From Taenia hydatigena (taxonomy: Eukaryota; Platyhelminthes; Cestoda; Cyclophyllidea; Taeniidae), in contig JADWOT020001384.1 in the NCBI GenBank assembly GCA_036345935.2, positions 1-64,000 on the forward strand: a DNA stretch of 64,000 nt, read 5' to 3'. Position 1 is the stretch's first letter. Each line of letters opens with the position of its first letter. A program made the translations under genes and the position numbers. Below are positions 12,051 through 23,180 of the stretch, in pieces. The notes below the pieces were generated by a model. The model did not search any database. It was not told where the DNA came from and worked only from the letters and a program-made list of their open reading frames with translations.

Positions 12051-15000
12051 GCCGCGGGATTACACACGTGATGCTGATTACGTCAGGTATGCTTTGTGTA
12101 CGCAAGACAGGACTATTTACGGGTGTCTCGAAAGGATTGTTTATCCTTCAGTCCTCCTGTTTACGCTGTTCAATGTGGATTCACAGGATCAGTACATCCT
12201 CCTACAGCTTGGCTAACCCTGCGATTGAAAAGTAATACAATGCAAGGCAAACTAGGTCAGACTGCTTAGAACAGACCTAGATGTCTTTTGCTTCCTATTC
12301 CGCACTAATATTGTCAAACAAATCGCATTTCAAGAGTTGAAGCGATGCATTCCGAGCAATTGCTATTGTTCTTTCTACGCATGATGTGCACAAGACACAA
12401 TCATGCCTTAACTTAGTCCTCTTGACTTCGGCGGTAGAGTGTTTTAACAAAAATTCAGGTGTCTCCATAAGTTATGCTTGCAACTTCATGCTTCGTAAAG
12501 CAAAACGAATGGGGACCTTTAATTAATCTCGCGGTCACAATGACAATGTTTGTTTTAAAGCATGGTTAATTTAATCTGCTTATGCATTTGATACACATTT
12601 AATAGATTCTTGGATAGTGAAATCATATGTGTTAAAGCCGCGCATAAAAAGGTGGATCATTCAATGCCACCTTGGACTCGAGTAGTGTCCCTCATAAAAT
12701 TTTAGGATTTCAAAAGCAATTTTACAAGCCTTATTTACCACCCTTTGTCACCTACTAGACTTTGTTTTGACGGAAGTTAACCTCAAGTTGCTTCACCATT
12801 TAAATCATGCCATCTGTGTGCCAACTCCTGTGCCTCACTTGCTGTATCGAAGAAAATTTGATTGTGGTTCCCCTTCTTCCATTTAACGCTCTTGGTCGTG
12901 CCAACTAGACTGATCCTTATTAATTGACATTTATTGACTGAAATCGTTGTTGCATCCGCTTGTCCATAGTTGATGTTACGGTTGCAAGCTTTAGCATCTC
13001 AACTACGTATGCCTTTATAGCAAAAGCACCAAAGGAAAAGTGAATTGATGATGATTTTACTGAGATTAACCAAAATCAGAAAAAAAGGCAAGAAATTCGC
13101 CTTCGTATCATGGCGTTTGCCGCGATTCGACTACATTTACCTGCATTTCAAAATGCGTTTGCAGCATATTATAACGACGATGGCTTGTCATCGTCAGAGG
13201 GAAACAAGAAATGCAACTATTGTTCAGCAAAATTTTATTAAATTTAATCTGAAAGCGTTCGCGTGAGTGATGTAGTGCGAAGGTGCAAGTGCCGACAGCA
13301 GTTGGAATAAAGTTTCTCGCCTGTCCACCCATAAAACAGTTTTTCTTAAATCAATCGTTAGAATCTTTCTCGATCTCAGATCAAAGCAAAACAGGTCGGA
13401 TCAAGACCAATTAGGTAATACCAAAGAAGATCGCCTAAAAATTTTATTGTAAGTGGCCCGATTTTAATGAATTTATCTGACCTGGAATACGTGGAGACAA
13501 TTTTTTCCGGCAAGGGAACCTAAAACAGTCCAATTACAACTCCGTGATACTTTTACATCGTTGGGATCCAGCGTTGATCAGAAGTGTTTTTTTTCTCTTC
13601 ATTTTATTATTTTATAATGATAATTTAGGGTTAGTTGATATTTGTGGACTCTTTTTTGATAAAAAAATCAGAAAATGGCGCTGCTATGATGACGCGGCCT
13701 TCTTAATCGGTTTTGACGAGAAATGGAATTCTACAGCTTGTTGTCTTCCATAATTGTTAACTGACGCTCTTAAGTTAGTGCCAACACCTCCAGTCTTCAA
13801 AGCGTTTTCCTTTCGATGGAAGCACATTAGCTGTAAATTCATCGCACAGCCTACTTGTTAATGTGCAACGCGCAAGTTTAATCGAAAAGACGCACAAGTT
13901 AGGTTTCTGCAGGCATAATCCAACTTTTAGTGCCAACGCATAAAATAACGGAATAAAACCTGACTTTTGAATTTCTCATAAAAGATGCCACATGAGCTCA
14001 ATAACAGCAAGAACGCATATGTTCATCGTACTTTTATGTCATTGAAATTGACATCGTTAGTCTCCTTGCTTTTAAGGCACTAACTCAATGAGTAAAATAT
14101 CTTCAAAAAAATAGTTTTATGAAATCGATGCCTTAGAAACATTCTTTTTTTCTTGCTGGCCTTAACTGGCTCTATCAAAAGGCAAATTAGGCAGTAAATG
14201 GGAGCTGATTTTACTATTAGCATCATTTTTTTGGTGTATAAGAGACAATTAGTTTTCCTGAAGTTACCAAACAATACGAATTCGATGCGAATGGCAGCGG
14301 ATTTTGATGATAGTGTAAAATATGCATTACTATTCTATCGTATAAATTATCCCCAAAAATCAAACTCCTCATGTTTCTTTGCAATTATGAAAAGTAGAAC
14401 CTCAGTGAGAGGTTATGGCAAATGGATCACGTTATTAAATGGGAAATACATTAAAGTAAATGAGAGCGGTCCACTTTGGCCAACCACGCTGAGGGTTGAC
14501 AGGGGATATTCGGTTGATAAATTTATGGGCAACTAAGCATTGTACCGATTAGACACTCGTTAGAAAGTCTATCAAAATCACATTTTGGATTTGTGCGACA
14601 TCAGCAACCAATCCGCTAACACTGGAAAGTTCTGGATTCTAAAACATTTACCACGCGCATAGGGCATTCAGAGGAAATGCCTCTTTTACTGCATGCCAAA
14701 ACATAGTTGTAAGGCCTTGTATTGGAGCTTACGAATTCATTCATGCTCAAGTCAAGCACTATTTCAGGAAATGCTATTTGGAACTTTGGGACGGCATATG
14801 GTGCATTATCTAGTGTTCTTGATTCCACAATCATTTTTCTTTCATTTGCAACGCATTTCTATTGTGGTTGCACTTTAAGATTAGCATAGGATTCAAGCGA
14901 AAGGAAGAAATTGAAATCTCATCACATTTGGCATTTATTTAACTTTGCTTTTGCGTAAAGGTCTAACGGAAAGATTGAGTAGTGAAAACCTGTGTTTGCT

Positions 15001-18000
15001 AAAGCTGTATATTATGCCTAAGTTTATGATGAGGGGTCACATGTGCAGACTTCAAACCTTTTCTACGCGCAAGTACCTGCAGACATGAAATGGGTTCACA
15101 AATTGATACGACTCGCGGCCAAACTAAAATACTTAGGCGCTTGCCTGTTTTTTTTGTCAAACTTCTAATCAGAGGTCATGGAGTTACATTTTTGATATTA
15201 GTGATGACAATTCGCTGACAAAGCAATCATAAACAAATTCAATTAAATAAAATCATTACAACCATCTCAGCAGTATTCCAGAAAGTAACCTCAACTAGGC
15301 ATTTATCTACTTAAAATTAACAAGAAACTTGCTTGCAGGGGACAGACAGTAGTCTTTTACTTTAATCATTATCATGATGTCTAACACAAAAAATTGTCCG
15401 ATTATTTGATAAAACTCGCTAGTGGAACTACCAGTCGCCATGCAGGTGGGCACATTGAGCTAAGTTATTTAAGCATTGAAAGTAAATGGTAACTCGCAAA
15501 ACACTACCAAAATCAGCAATATTGATTGATTGGGTACCTTTTGCTATTGCTGCCAAACTTCCTTCAATGTCCAGTTGGACATGGCTACTCGCAATCCTAT
15601 GGCGCCTTAAATGGTTTTCTTGGCCGAATACACCGTCAATACTCATGGATGTCAGCACTGAGCCTAAAAAGACGCAAAATTTAATTGAGTTTCAAACAAT
15701 CAACGCCTTGCTCACCTTTTATTTGCAAAATGGTTAGCGGCCTTTCACCTTTCTCAAAAAATACCAGGGAAGCAGGCAAGTGCTTGTTTAAAATGAAATG
15801 CTATAAACGGATACTTGCGCGTTGGATGCAGGCCCTAGAAAAAACTGTTGAAGTCCACCGCTTTGATATAAATGCCATGAAAGCTAAACTAAATTTCCGC
15901 AATAAATTTAGCTCATAAACGTACCCGATTTCTTAATAAAAAAAATAATCCGAATTACTTCAATTAATATAAACATAACCTTACCCCATGAAAGCTTTTG
16001 TCCTTCTTAGTTCTGATTTGATTAAGAGCAGTAGCTCATTTAAAAACAAGCTATTACTCTTGGGTTTTGATGGCTAGCAAGCATTTATTTGCTTTTATTA
16101 AGCAAATAACATTATGATAAAGCATATGTATCCAAGTTAGCTTAGGAATAAGTCTTGTGGCTAAGCTTTCGTTTATCTGGGAATGTCTGCAACTCAAGAA
16201 ACATGGCAGCTTTGATTTTGTAGTACAATCCCTAATAAGCTAATGCTTACTAGTTCGATTGGCTCACATAAAACTTTCATGTACTTTAAGCGCACAATTA
16301 ACAAACTAACGTCTCCAGCCAGTTAAGTGTTATAGGCAAAGGAGATCGCCATCGCTGACAATTCTCCTCGACTTCGTTTATCTTGCTCCCGGACTCCTTA
16401 AATATAGGCTTGCGCTTAGACCCAATTTCTTGCAGCAGATTCACTGCTATTGTGACAAAAATGAACCAGCAGCAAGTACGAACTTATGCCAACGATTTTG
16501 TTTCAGCTTATTATTTTCTTATAGCAAGCCATCATTTTTATCTCTCGTTTTAATATTTAGGCGACATTGCCGCAGATATCCTTTGTGGATAACTAAGAAT
16601 TTAGTAGTACACAACAGATAGTAAAAGCAATTGAGTTTGAAAATCTTGCGCATAGAGGATGAGAATTGCGTACCGAAAAAAAAAGCTGGAGAACAGCAAA
16701 AATCTGTTTAACGAATTGCTACCGGTTGTCATTGAAAGCCACCCCCACATAACATGATCGCTGTGCCTGTTCTCGAATCCATACCAACAGCTTGATCTTT
16801 TAATATGGATTCGCAACATTTTCAAATGCTTACACATGCATTCCAATTATGATGCCCCTACGATTACCACGAAACTCAGTGAAGATACTCACTCAGCATA
16901 GAACCTCTTTACTCGATGGGCAAATACCGATTTGCATGCCCTTCGTCATCGAGGTTTTTGGCCTCATGCATTAATACCAGGGGGAGGAATGCGTAACGTG
17001 GCGTAAATGTGCTTCTTGGTAGAATGATCTGGAAATCGGGCTATGCAAAAGCGCAGAAATGTCGACTTATTTACTCATGACTGATAATAATTTTGCGCCT
17101 GTAGGAAGCTTAGACCTTAAATGAAATGCGCTATATGAGTTAGGATTCCCTCACTACGGTCTCGGCTGCCCTTAGCATTAACAGTTTTATCGAGAAATGA
17201 TGTAAAATGCCCACTTTGGTGGATGAGTTTGCGGTCGATCAGAGTGCTGCATAGCTAGCTTACGTATGCGCATTCACATAAGGCACGTGGTAACCTTTAG
17301 AGGAACTATTTAAGAACTTCTACTTGTATATTTAAAGCACCCTTCGTTATGCTTCATGATAGTTTCCTTACTTCGGTGCCCAAAAGTATTAATGAGTTTC
17401 GTTGCCTCATAAATCGCCCAAGTTTCTTCCCTGTTAACTTATTTTCATAACAAGAATACTTCACATTTAGAAACAAACGTGATTAATTCAAAATTACCTC
17501 CCAAAATTTAAAACGCTGCTGCTTCAAAACTGTAACGTCGAAGATAATCGTGGTTTAATCGTGATGAAGGTGCAGTAGGCCAAATCCATATGGCAAATGA
17601 TTTCTACACCCCATGAGGCCAAGATTTTTGCATAGTCTGTATCCATCTTTTGCGTATCAGACACGTTGGAGTAAATGGAGATAGTACAAAAGCGTCGTTG
17701 TCCATTATGGAACGCTAAAATAGCACACCTCGTGACGTGAATTACTTGAAATAGTATACATTGTGAGAGATTGTGGTCAAGGACTGATTTAATAGCTGTC
17801 TTTAAATCCTTTTCAATGGGATTCATGATGTACATGGACTTTGATAAAGTTGGCTTTTATTGGACAATCGCACACATCGTTGGAACTGGCAAAATATTGA
17901 CTCCACTTATGCTTTACTAAATTTGCTACATGTGATGCCAGTCGTATAGTTGACTTTTTACCCTAGTTAGGTTTTCGTAATGCTTCTGCCGGTAGAGTGT

Positions 18001-19734
18001 TGCAAAGCAACCTAATTGCATTTATATGGCACAATAATCTGCTGGAGAACCAAGGGATTCCAAATACCTTTGTTGTTTGACATCAGTCACTCCTGACATT
18101 ATCATCGTGCCGCGAATTAAAGGAAACAAGGACCCATGTGGGTGGTTAACAGTCCAAAATATCCAAACCCAACATAAACAGAGCAATGCAATTTAAATAA
18201 AAATGCTAAATCTCATAATGGATACGGCAGCTGAATCAACGGAGATAAAGCTAGCTTAAAAAATAAAAGAGCTGCGTTTCAAGGGCAGACGAACGAGAGT
18301 CAGTGCCATGTGAGGAGTGTCAGAAGCCAAGCGCTTATGAGAACTAATTTAACCAGAAGTCGGGGCGATTAATTGATATGACGGTGCTATCGGCTATTGG
18401 CCATGCAAACTTTGCATTAGCCAATTCGTGCGCGATTAAGTGCATAAAATCTGTGTAAGACATAAGTCTTGATGTCATGAATCAACATGGGTGAGTGCAG
18501 ATACACAACACAAAGAGGACGCCCATCCGAACATTGAGAAATGATACCTAATGGAAAGTTGAATTGGATTGCTTTGCAAATAGCACACAGGCTACTTACC
18601 TTTAAGTGCACCGACTATCTTATAAAGTCGACAAGGATTAGGAAAGTTGTGATGCAATATCAATTCTCAGTCTGGTTTACAGCAGCAGAGAAGTCAAAAA
18701 AGCTTTGGCAACTTGTACCTAATCATAATTTAATGAAATCAGCCTCTCTTTGTAACTCGATGGTAAAGTCTGTGGCACATTAATGCCTGATGGTCCTCGT
18801 AGCACATCACGCTATATTGCTCATCGTAAGAATTTAGCAGACACTAAAATTTTCCCCATAGACTGATGTGATGGTTTTACACGAAGACTTAATTCCGTGG
18901 ATGATTTTACCAAGCATACTTGGTGCTCTGCTTCGACTGTTAAATAAATGCAAAGTAGCTCCAAACGCTACGACCAGACTATACCAGCGCTTTTTAGATG
19001 AAGTATCTTAAGTAGTACTTGTGATTCAGTGTCTCTGTAGATTCTGCAAAGTCGCATTCCTCACTTCAACAAAACATTTCATGATGAGCGCGATTTGACA
19101 AGATCACGGCTGCCTGAAGCTACCCTCCTGCATCCATAGTGAAGGTTGGAGTATGAACGATACGCGTAAACAAGATACATGCCAGCAGGCCGAAACGCAG
19201 CTGGCCACTTGTTGGTCACTAAGACTTCGGGATAATATTGATGAAGCATGAAGAGTTCTACGCTGCCGTGTCAAAAACACATTTTATCTGCCATAGACAT
19301 CAAAATAATGTTGTTTGAGGACCCTCATCCACTTAAATAACCTCTCTTGAAATATTACTAACCCCGTATTAATTAAGCAGAGTAGCAAGGATTTGTGCAT
19401 TAATTAGCTTGGCTTAAGTAATATTTGCACTGCTGGGGGATGAGTAGGATAACATTAAGGACTTGGACTCCTTTTTGTAGGAGATGTCAGACCCTCGCAG
19501 TAAATAAGACTACATCAATTTTACTCACATTGTAATCGAGGCGAAAATGGAGGGAATAAAGCAAACATTAAGCAGGGCAATATTAAGTCTAAGAGGTCAC
19601 TTCGATGTTAGGCAGACAGGAATCAAGAGCGAGCGGCGCTGATCTTACTTCATAGCAACCTGCAATGGAAGGTGATTTGTTCGGTAATAATGAAGGTATG
19701 ATATTACACACTGATGACTGAGCTAAGCGATAAA
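12051..19734. other. Left arm, gene-poor stretch between the two genes
   Basis: No gene is supported here. Frames of up to 112 codons (for example plus strand 14198-14536 and minus strand 17835-17524) have no recognisable domain and lie within chance length. One minus-strand open stretch, 15663 down to 15508, follows a TTTTTAG acceptor and is open in phase 1, but its donor is weak. The notable content is two clusters of arm-to-arm differences: five between 13049 and 13772, and a denser island at 16381-17155. Confidence 0.45.
16381..17155. other. Divergent island within the left arm
   Basis: Compared with its mirror, this stretch shows at least 12 differences. They include substitutions at 16381, 16391 and 16529, four changes between 16530 and 16561 (one a 1-base length change), substitutions near 16628, 16651, 16709 and 16852-16857, a 9-versus-8 A-run ending at 16684, and a substitution near 17155. 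That is about 1.5 percent, against long identical stretches on either side. The two length changes cancel, so the pairing constant is unchanged outside the island. Confidence 0.8.
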
Positions 19735-19832
19735 TTAAGCATGGACTATGGACATGTAAGCAAAAATGATCAGTGGAGTCGTGGAATCTACCTGATATCC
19801 ACTGCTAGTAGCATGGCCTCCATCCGACTCTA
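19735..19832 (-). CDS. Fn3 antigen-like gene, exon 3 (C-terminal tail), left-arm copy
   Basis: This exon starts after a TTTTTTAG acceptor and ends at TAA. Spliced in phase 1 to the Fn3 exon, it continues the frame exactly and adds a Val codon across the junction plus 31 residues. These are a hydrophilic linker rich in Ser, Gly and Asp, then a hydrophobic stretch (Pro-Leu-Ile-Ile-Phe-Ala-Tyr-Met) ending in His-Ala. A short hydrophobic C-terminus in a separate last exon is known for the EG95/45W family, where it is taken as a membrane or GPI-type anchor. Here the hydrophobic run is short (about 11 residues), so anchoring is uncertain. Intron 2 (19833-19944) is 112 bases with GT and AG ends. No canonical polyadenylation signal was obvious close by. 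Confidence 0.65.
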
Positions 19833-19944
19833 CTAAAAAACCATGCTTGTGAGGATAAGGCGTGATAAATGTGCACTACGTAACTCAAGATCTCAACGCA
19901 TGCATATAAGGAAATGCAATGAATACAATCCGATAAGAACTTAC

Positions 19945-20250
19945 CATTCGGCCCTGTTCTAAGTAAAGTGTCGTAAGTAAGAACAGCGCTGCCATTTCCC
20001 ACGGCTACTGTCTCCATTGAGTATAGTGCATTGGGATGCAGTTGATTAATAATGAGCTGTTCCCTGTCTACTTTTGCCAACGTGAACTTCAATTTATCCA
20101 GAACTTCAACTTGAGTGTAAATTACTTCGACATATTCTACGCCGCGGTCAATCAAATTCTGTGCATTCCAAGTCAGCAGAAACGCATTGTATTTCACTTG
20201 GATCCAATGAAACACTTGCTTGACGGAATTTGTGCCTTCCGTTACGTCTT
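19945..20250 (-). CDS. Fn3-domain exon of EG95/45W-type oncosphere antigen-like gene, left-arm copy
   Basis: A 306-base exon with a TTTTAG acceptor and a perfect G|GTAAGT donor, phase 1 at both ends, as is usual for Fn3 modules. It encodes 102 residues with the Fn3 hallmarks: the B-strand Trp in Leu-Leu-Thr-Trp (residue 45 of the 151-residue model), a Tyr-rich C strand (57-62), Leu88-x-Pro90-x3-Tyr94 leading into the F strand, and Thr-Gly-Pro at the end. From memory of the family, the Trp-x-x-Gln-Asn-Leu-x-Asp segment and the Ala-Lys...Gln-Leu-x-Ile...Leu-x-Pro...Leu-Tyr-x-Met...Ala-Val pattern fit taeniid oncosphere antigens well. One N-glycosylation sequon (Asn-Gly-Ser, 103-105) is present. 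In that family the product is a secreted or surface protein of the oncosphere and a target of host-protective immunity. Alternative: an Fn3 module of another extracellular protein. Confidence 0.8.
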
Positions 20251-21537
20251 CTAAAATCCAACATCATACGGTGAGCATGTTTAAGGCTTCCCGTTTTAAT
20301 TAGCTTGGGTTTGTAAAGCACTAGCCTTTAACGGCAGGACATTTATGCTCGTGTTTGCCATGACGTTGGTGTATCTGCCTTCAAAATGCGTGAATGTGGA
20401 TGTATGAACTGCCAAGTGCTGGGGTTAGAGAGGATTATTATCTAGTGGTCGTCATCTCATTATGCACTAAAAGGTCGAACAAGGGAAACATAGGTGAGAA
20501 TGCCGCTGCCATGGCAAAAACGGCATATTCATGCATGCAGGTGCAAAAATAGAAATGTGTGCAAAATAATAGTTGAGATTTTGACTAGGAATATGGCTGA
20601 AATTGATGTTTTACCGCTACAGCTCTGCTTTTTAGTGCGAGGGAGGAGGAGTGAATGAAACCGTTAGTAATCCGAATTCGAATGGGAATGGCAGATGCAA
20701 TCGGCAAGCATTTCCTTCTCACATCGATATTGGCACAACTCAAGGGTGTTCGCGAAATAAATGCTACTACATTCATAGCTTTATCACTACGTCTTGTCAA
20801 ACACTTTGTCATCAGCAGCCACCACAATTTTGCGTTCCATTTAAATTAGCGTTCGGCTTGTACTAGGGTAAAAGTGATTAATCTATACAAAATCAGTCGC
20901 CTGCTTTCAGTCCATCTATTTGCCGTTAACCCTGCCGTTTAGAATACCTTAGGCATTTTTCATACTCACGTAGGTTGTACTAGTTCTAACCTCTCGGTAG
21001 CAAAACGGGATTAAAAGGATATTTGCATTGACGCGCTGAGGCATTATTGATGCGCCATTGAAGGAAATTCGAAGCAGTGGATAATATGTGAATAAATGAT
21101 TGTCAGCGAGAATTCAATTGCATTCTACATGGACATCGCTGTCAGAAGAGGCGAGAGTGTTGATTAGCATCAATGAACATTACTTTGCCTTAAAATCGAG
21201 GATGAGATAGACTGCAACACTGCCTAGGTTGTTTTCCCACAGCAGTAATATCAACCTTGCTATTGGAAGTGCTGATCTATGAGAGGCAGTGGTGTCACAT
21301 TTGAGTCAAGAAAGCGCAAAGTAGGTAGGCCAGTTGTTTTGCCGTGGAGTGGAGTCTGATCGGGCCGAAAAGCACAAGGTGCTTGCATAAGCGCATAGCT
21401 CTGGCCGTCGGGAGTAATTCCTCGTGACATGTTCTGCTGCAAGTCCAAAACAAGTAGTGGCTAAATTGCGCAGACCATGTCAGCTCCATGAGTCGAGCAT
21501 TGAACCTCACAGAGCACAGTCATGTAATATATTTTAC

Positions 21538-21615
21538 CTGAGAATCCGGACAGACTTTTGCTTTCACATACAATGCCACAGTCTGGTAAAGCAATGCACT
21601 GAGATAGTAGCTTGG
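21538..21615 (-). CDS. Possible phase-compatible cassette exon in intron 1, left-arm copy
   Basis: A 78-base open stretch between an ATTATTTTAG acceptor and a TCTCAG|GTAAAA donor, phase 1 at both ends, so it could be inserted between exon 1 and the Fn3 exon without breaking the frame. It would add about 26 residues including three cysteines (Cys-Ile-Ala...Asp-Cys-Gly-Ile-Val-Cys). I know of no such exon in the EG95/45W family. It may be a chance pseudo-exon. Confidence 0.25.
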
Positions 21616-23068
21616 CTAAAATAATAGGTTGGCGAGATTGGGCCGCCAAAATGAGCCTAATGAGTGTTGTAGGAAATTAAAAGGGGGTAGACGTTTTATC
21701 GGCAAAGTATTCTCCTCAGTAGCAGCAAGTTGACTGTTGTGGCTGAATAATTTTGCCTAAGATAGCAGTGAATCACATGCCAGAAAGGAGGTCAAATTGA
21801 GTCACTCACACTGGCTGCAACGTGACAGAAGCGCTGCGGGTTCATCATTACGACCACAGCCCTAGTGATATGCAATGTTAAATGCCTTACTGCAAGGCCT
21901 TAATCAATGGATCGTAACATTCACAATCGGCGCCGATGCTCTCATATATGAGCATGAATGTGCTTAAAGAATAAGGCGTTGAGCTGGAATGCACCTCCGG
22001 GTCGACGAAACCGAAAGGAAAAGGACTCTTTCTGCTGCCCTACTCTACAGTTGAAAGCTTTCGTTCATCATCCTCTAGATTTGCTGATTTGAAACCTCTT
22101 CAATCGGTACGTTCGAAGCCTCCTTGCGAAGCCTACACACGACACCAGAACTTTCAAATGCCTTTATCTATTGACGTGCCAACTAGCTTTGGTGACAGCT
22201 CCGTTATCATTCTTCGAGCCAATGCAGCAGAGAAGCGGTGTTCATATTTTGTAAAGTTGTACTTTACGCAGATTATAGACTGACCACAGCCTATTAAGTG
22301 AAAGAATTTAGTGATGGCTGGGTAATCTGGCCCACCCACCTTAGCATGGGCAGCATAAGCTACTTTGTAAGAACGGCTAGGCGATTCCGCACAGGATAGA
22401 ACTCGCTAGCGTTTTTCTACCCAAATTTCGTTTTTCCCGGCTTCGTATCATGCACATAGCAAATTGTGCGATGCCTATTTGGTCCTAATCATTCGTACCC
22501 AAAATCGGCCTTTCTTAAATAAATTTAGGCTCAACTGTTGCATTCGCAAAATTAATTATGGCAAGACTGAACATCGTTTTCAGCTGCATGCAATTTACAT
22601 TTACGCAACAACAACAAATTTGCTGTTCCCAGTTACTTTGTTTTTTTTTAAATTAGTGCCACTCAGTGCCGATATTACTGGGCTATTTATGAGCCGTTTG
22701 TCTAAATGACAAAGAGTCTCAGATGCAGGCCAAAAAGTCCTAGCAGCTTGATAAGAGTGAGATTGATTACAGCGATCGACATGCGTAAACAGACCTCATA
22801 AGTGGGGAGTGTTAAGGTGATTGAGATCCAAACAAATGCAACGTTATTTACAGGCAGAGGCATCCACTAGCGGGAATAAACTTACCTGCTGCAAAACCCT
22901 CTCCGTCTTTGAGTTTAACAGGCCTCTCCTCTCCAAAGATCTGCGTACTAAATGCCAAAACGTTTGATCATCTACGACAAACGGCTATGTAGTGATGTAC
23001 ACTTAAAAGAAAAATCTTTTTTTCTTCTGGCAATCAGCCTTCGCTTAGGTCGCGTACAACTCTTATAC

Positions 23069-23120
23069 TCTGCTTTGAAATATGTCGCAGTGCCAATGAA
23101 AGTAAAAAGAGAAAGACCAT
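23069..23120 (-). CDS. Candidate exon 1 (signal peptide) of Fn3 antigen-like gene, left-arm copy
   Basis: ATG followed by 17 codons plus one base, then an A|GTATAAG donor, giving phase 1 as the Fn3 exon requires. The peptide is hydrophobic from residue 2 to 11 (Val-Phe-Leu-Phe-Leu-Leu-Ser-Leu-Ala-Leu), like a signal sequence, though the cleavage site is not a clean Ala-x-Ala. Joined to exons 2 and 3 it gives 151 residues, close to the 150-odd of the family. Doubts: intron 1 would be 2818 bases (23068-20251), and a second overlapping ATG frame here is also hydrophobic but ends in the wrong phase. A TA repeat lies 40 bases upstream. Confidence 0.4.
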
Positions 23121-23160
23121 AACCAACGCTAAATGCTGTTACCATTTATTCAGGCTTCGA

Positions 23161-23180
23161 TATATATATATATATATATA
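23161..23180. repeat. TA dinucleotide repeat upstream of candidate exon 1, left-arm copy
   Basis: Ten uninterrupted TA units ending 40 bases upstream of the candidate ATG at 23120 (minus strand). It could serve as a TATA-like promoter element, or be an unrelated microsatellite. It has the same length in both arms, which is notable for a slippage-prone repeat. Confidence 0.85.

Noticed and set aside
15508..15663. Second phase-1/phase-1 exon (mirror 60323-60478) as another Fn3 module
   Set aside because: The acceptor is good, but the donors are weak and the peptide lacks the Fn3 Trp, Leu-x-Pro and Tyr positions.
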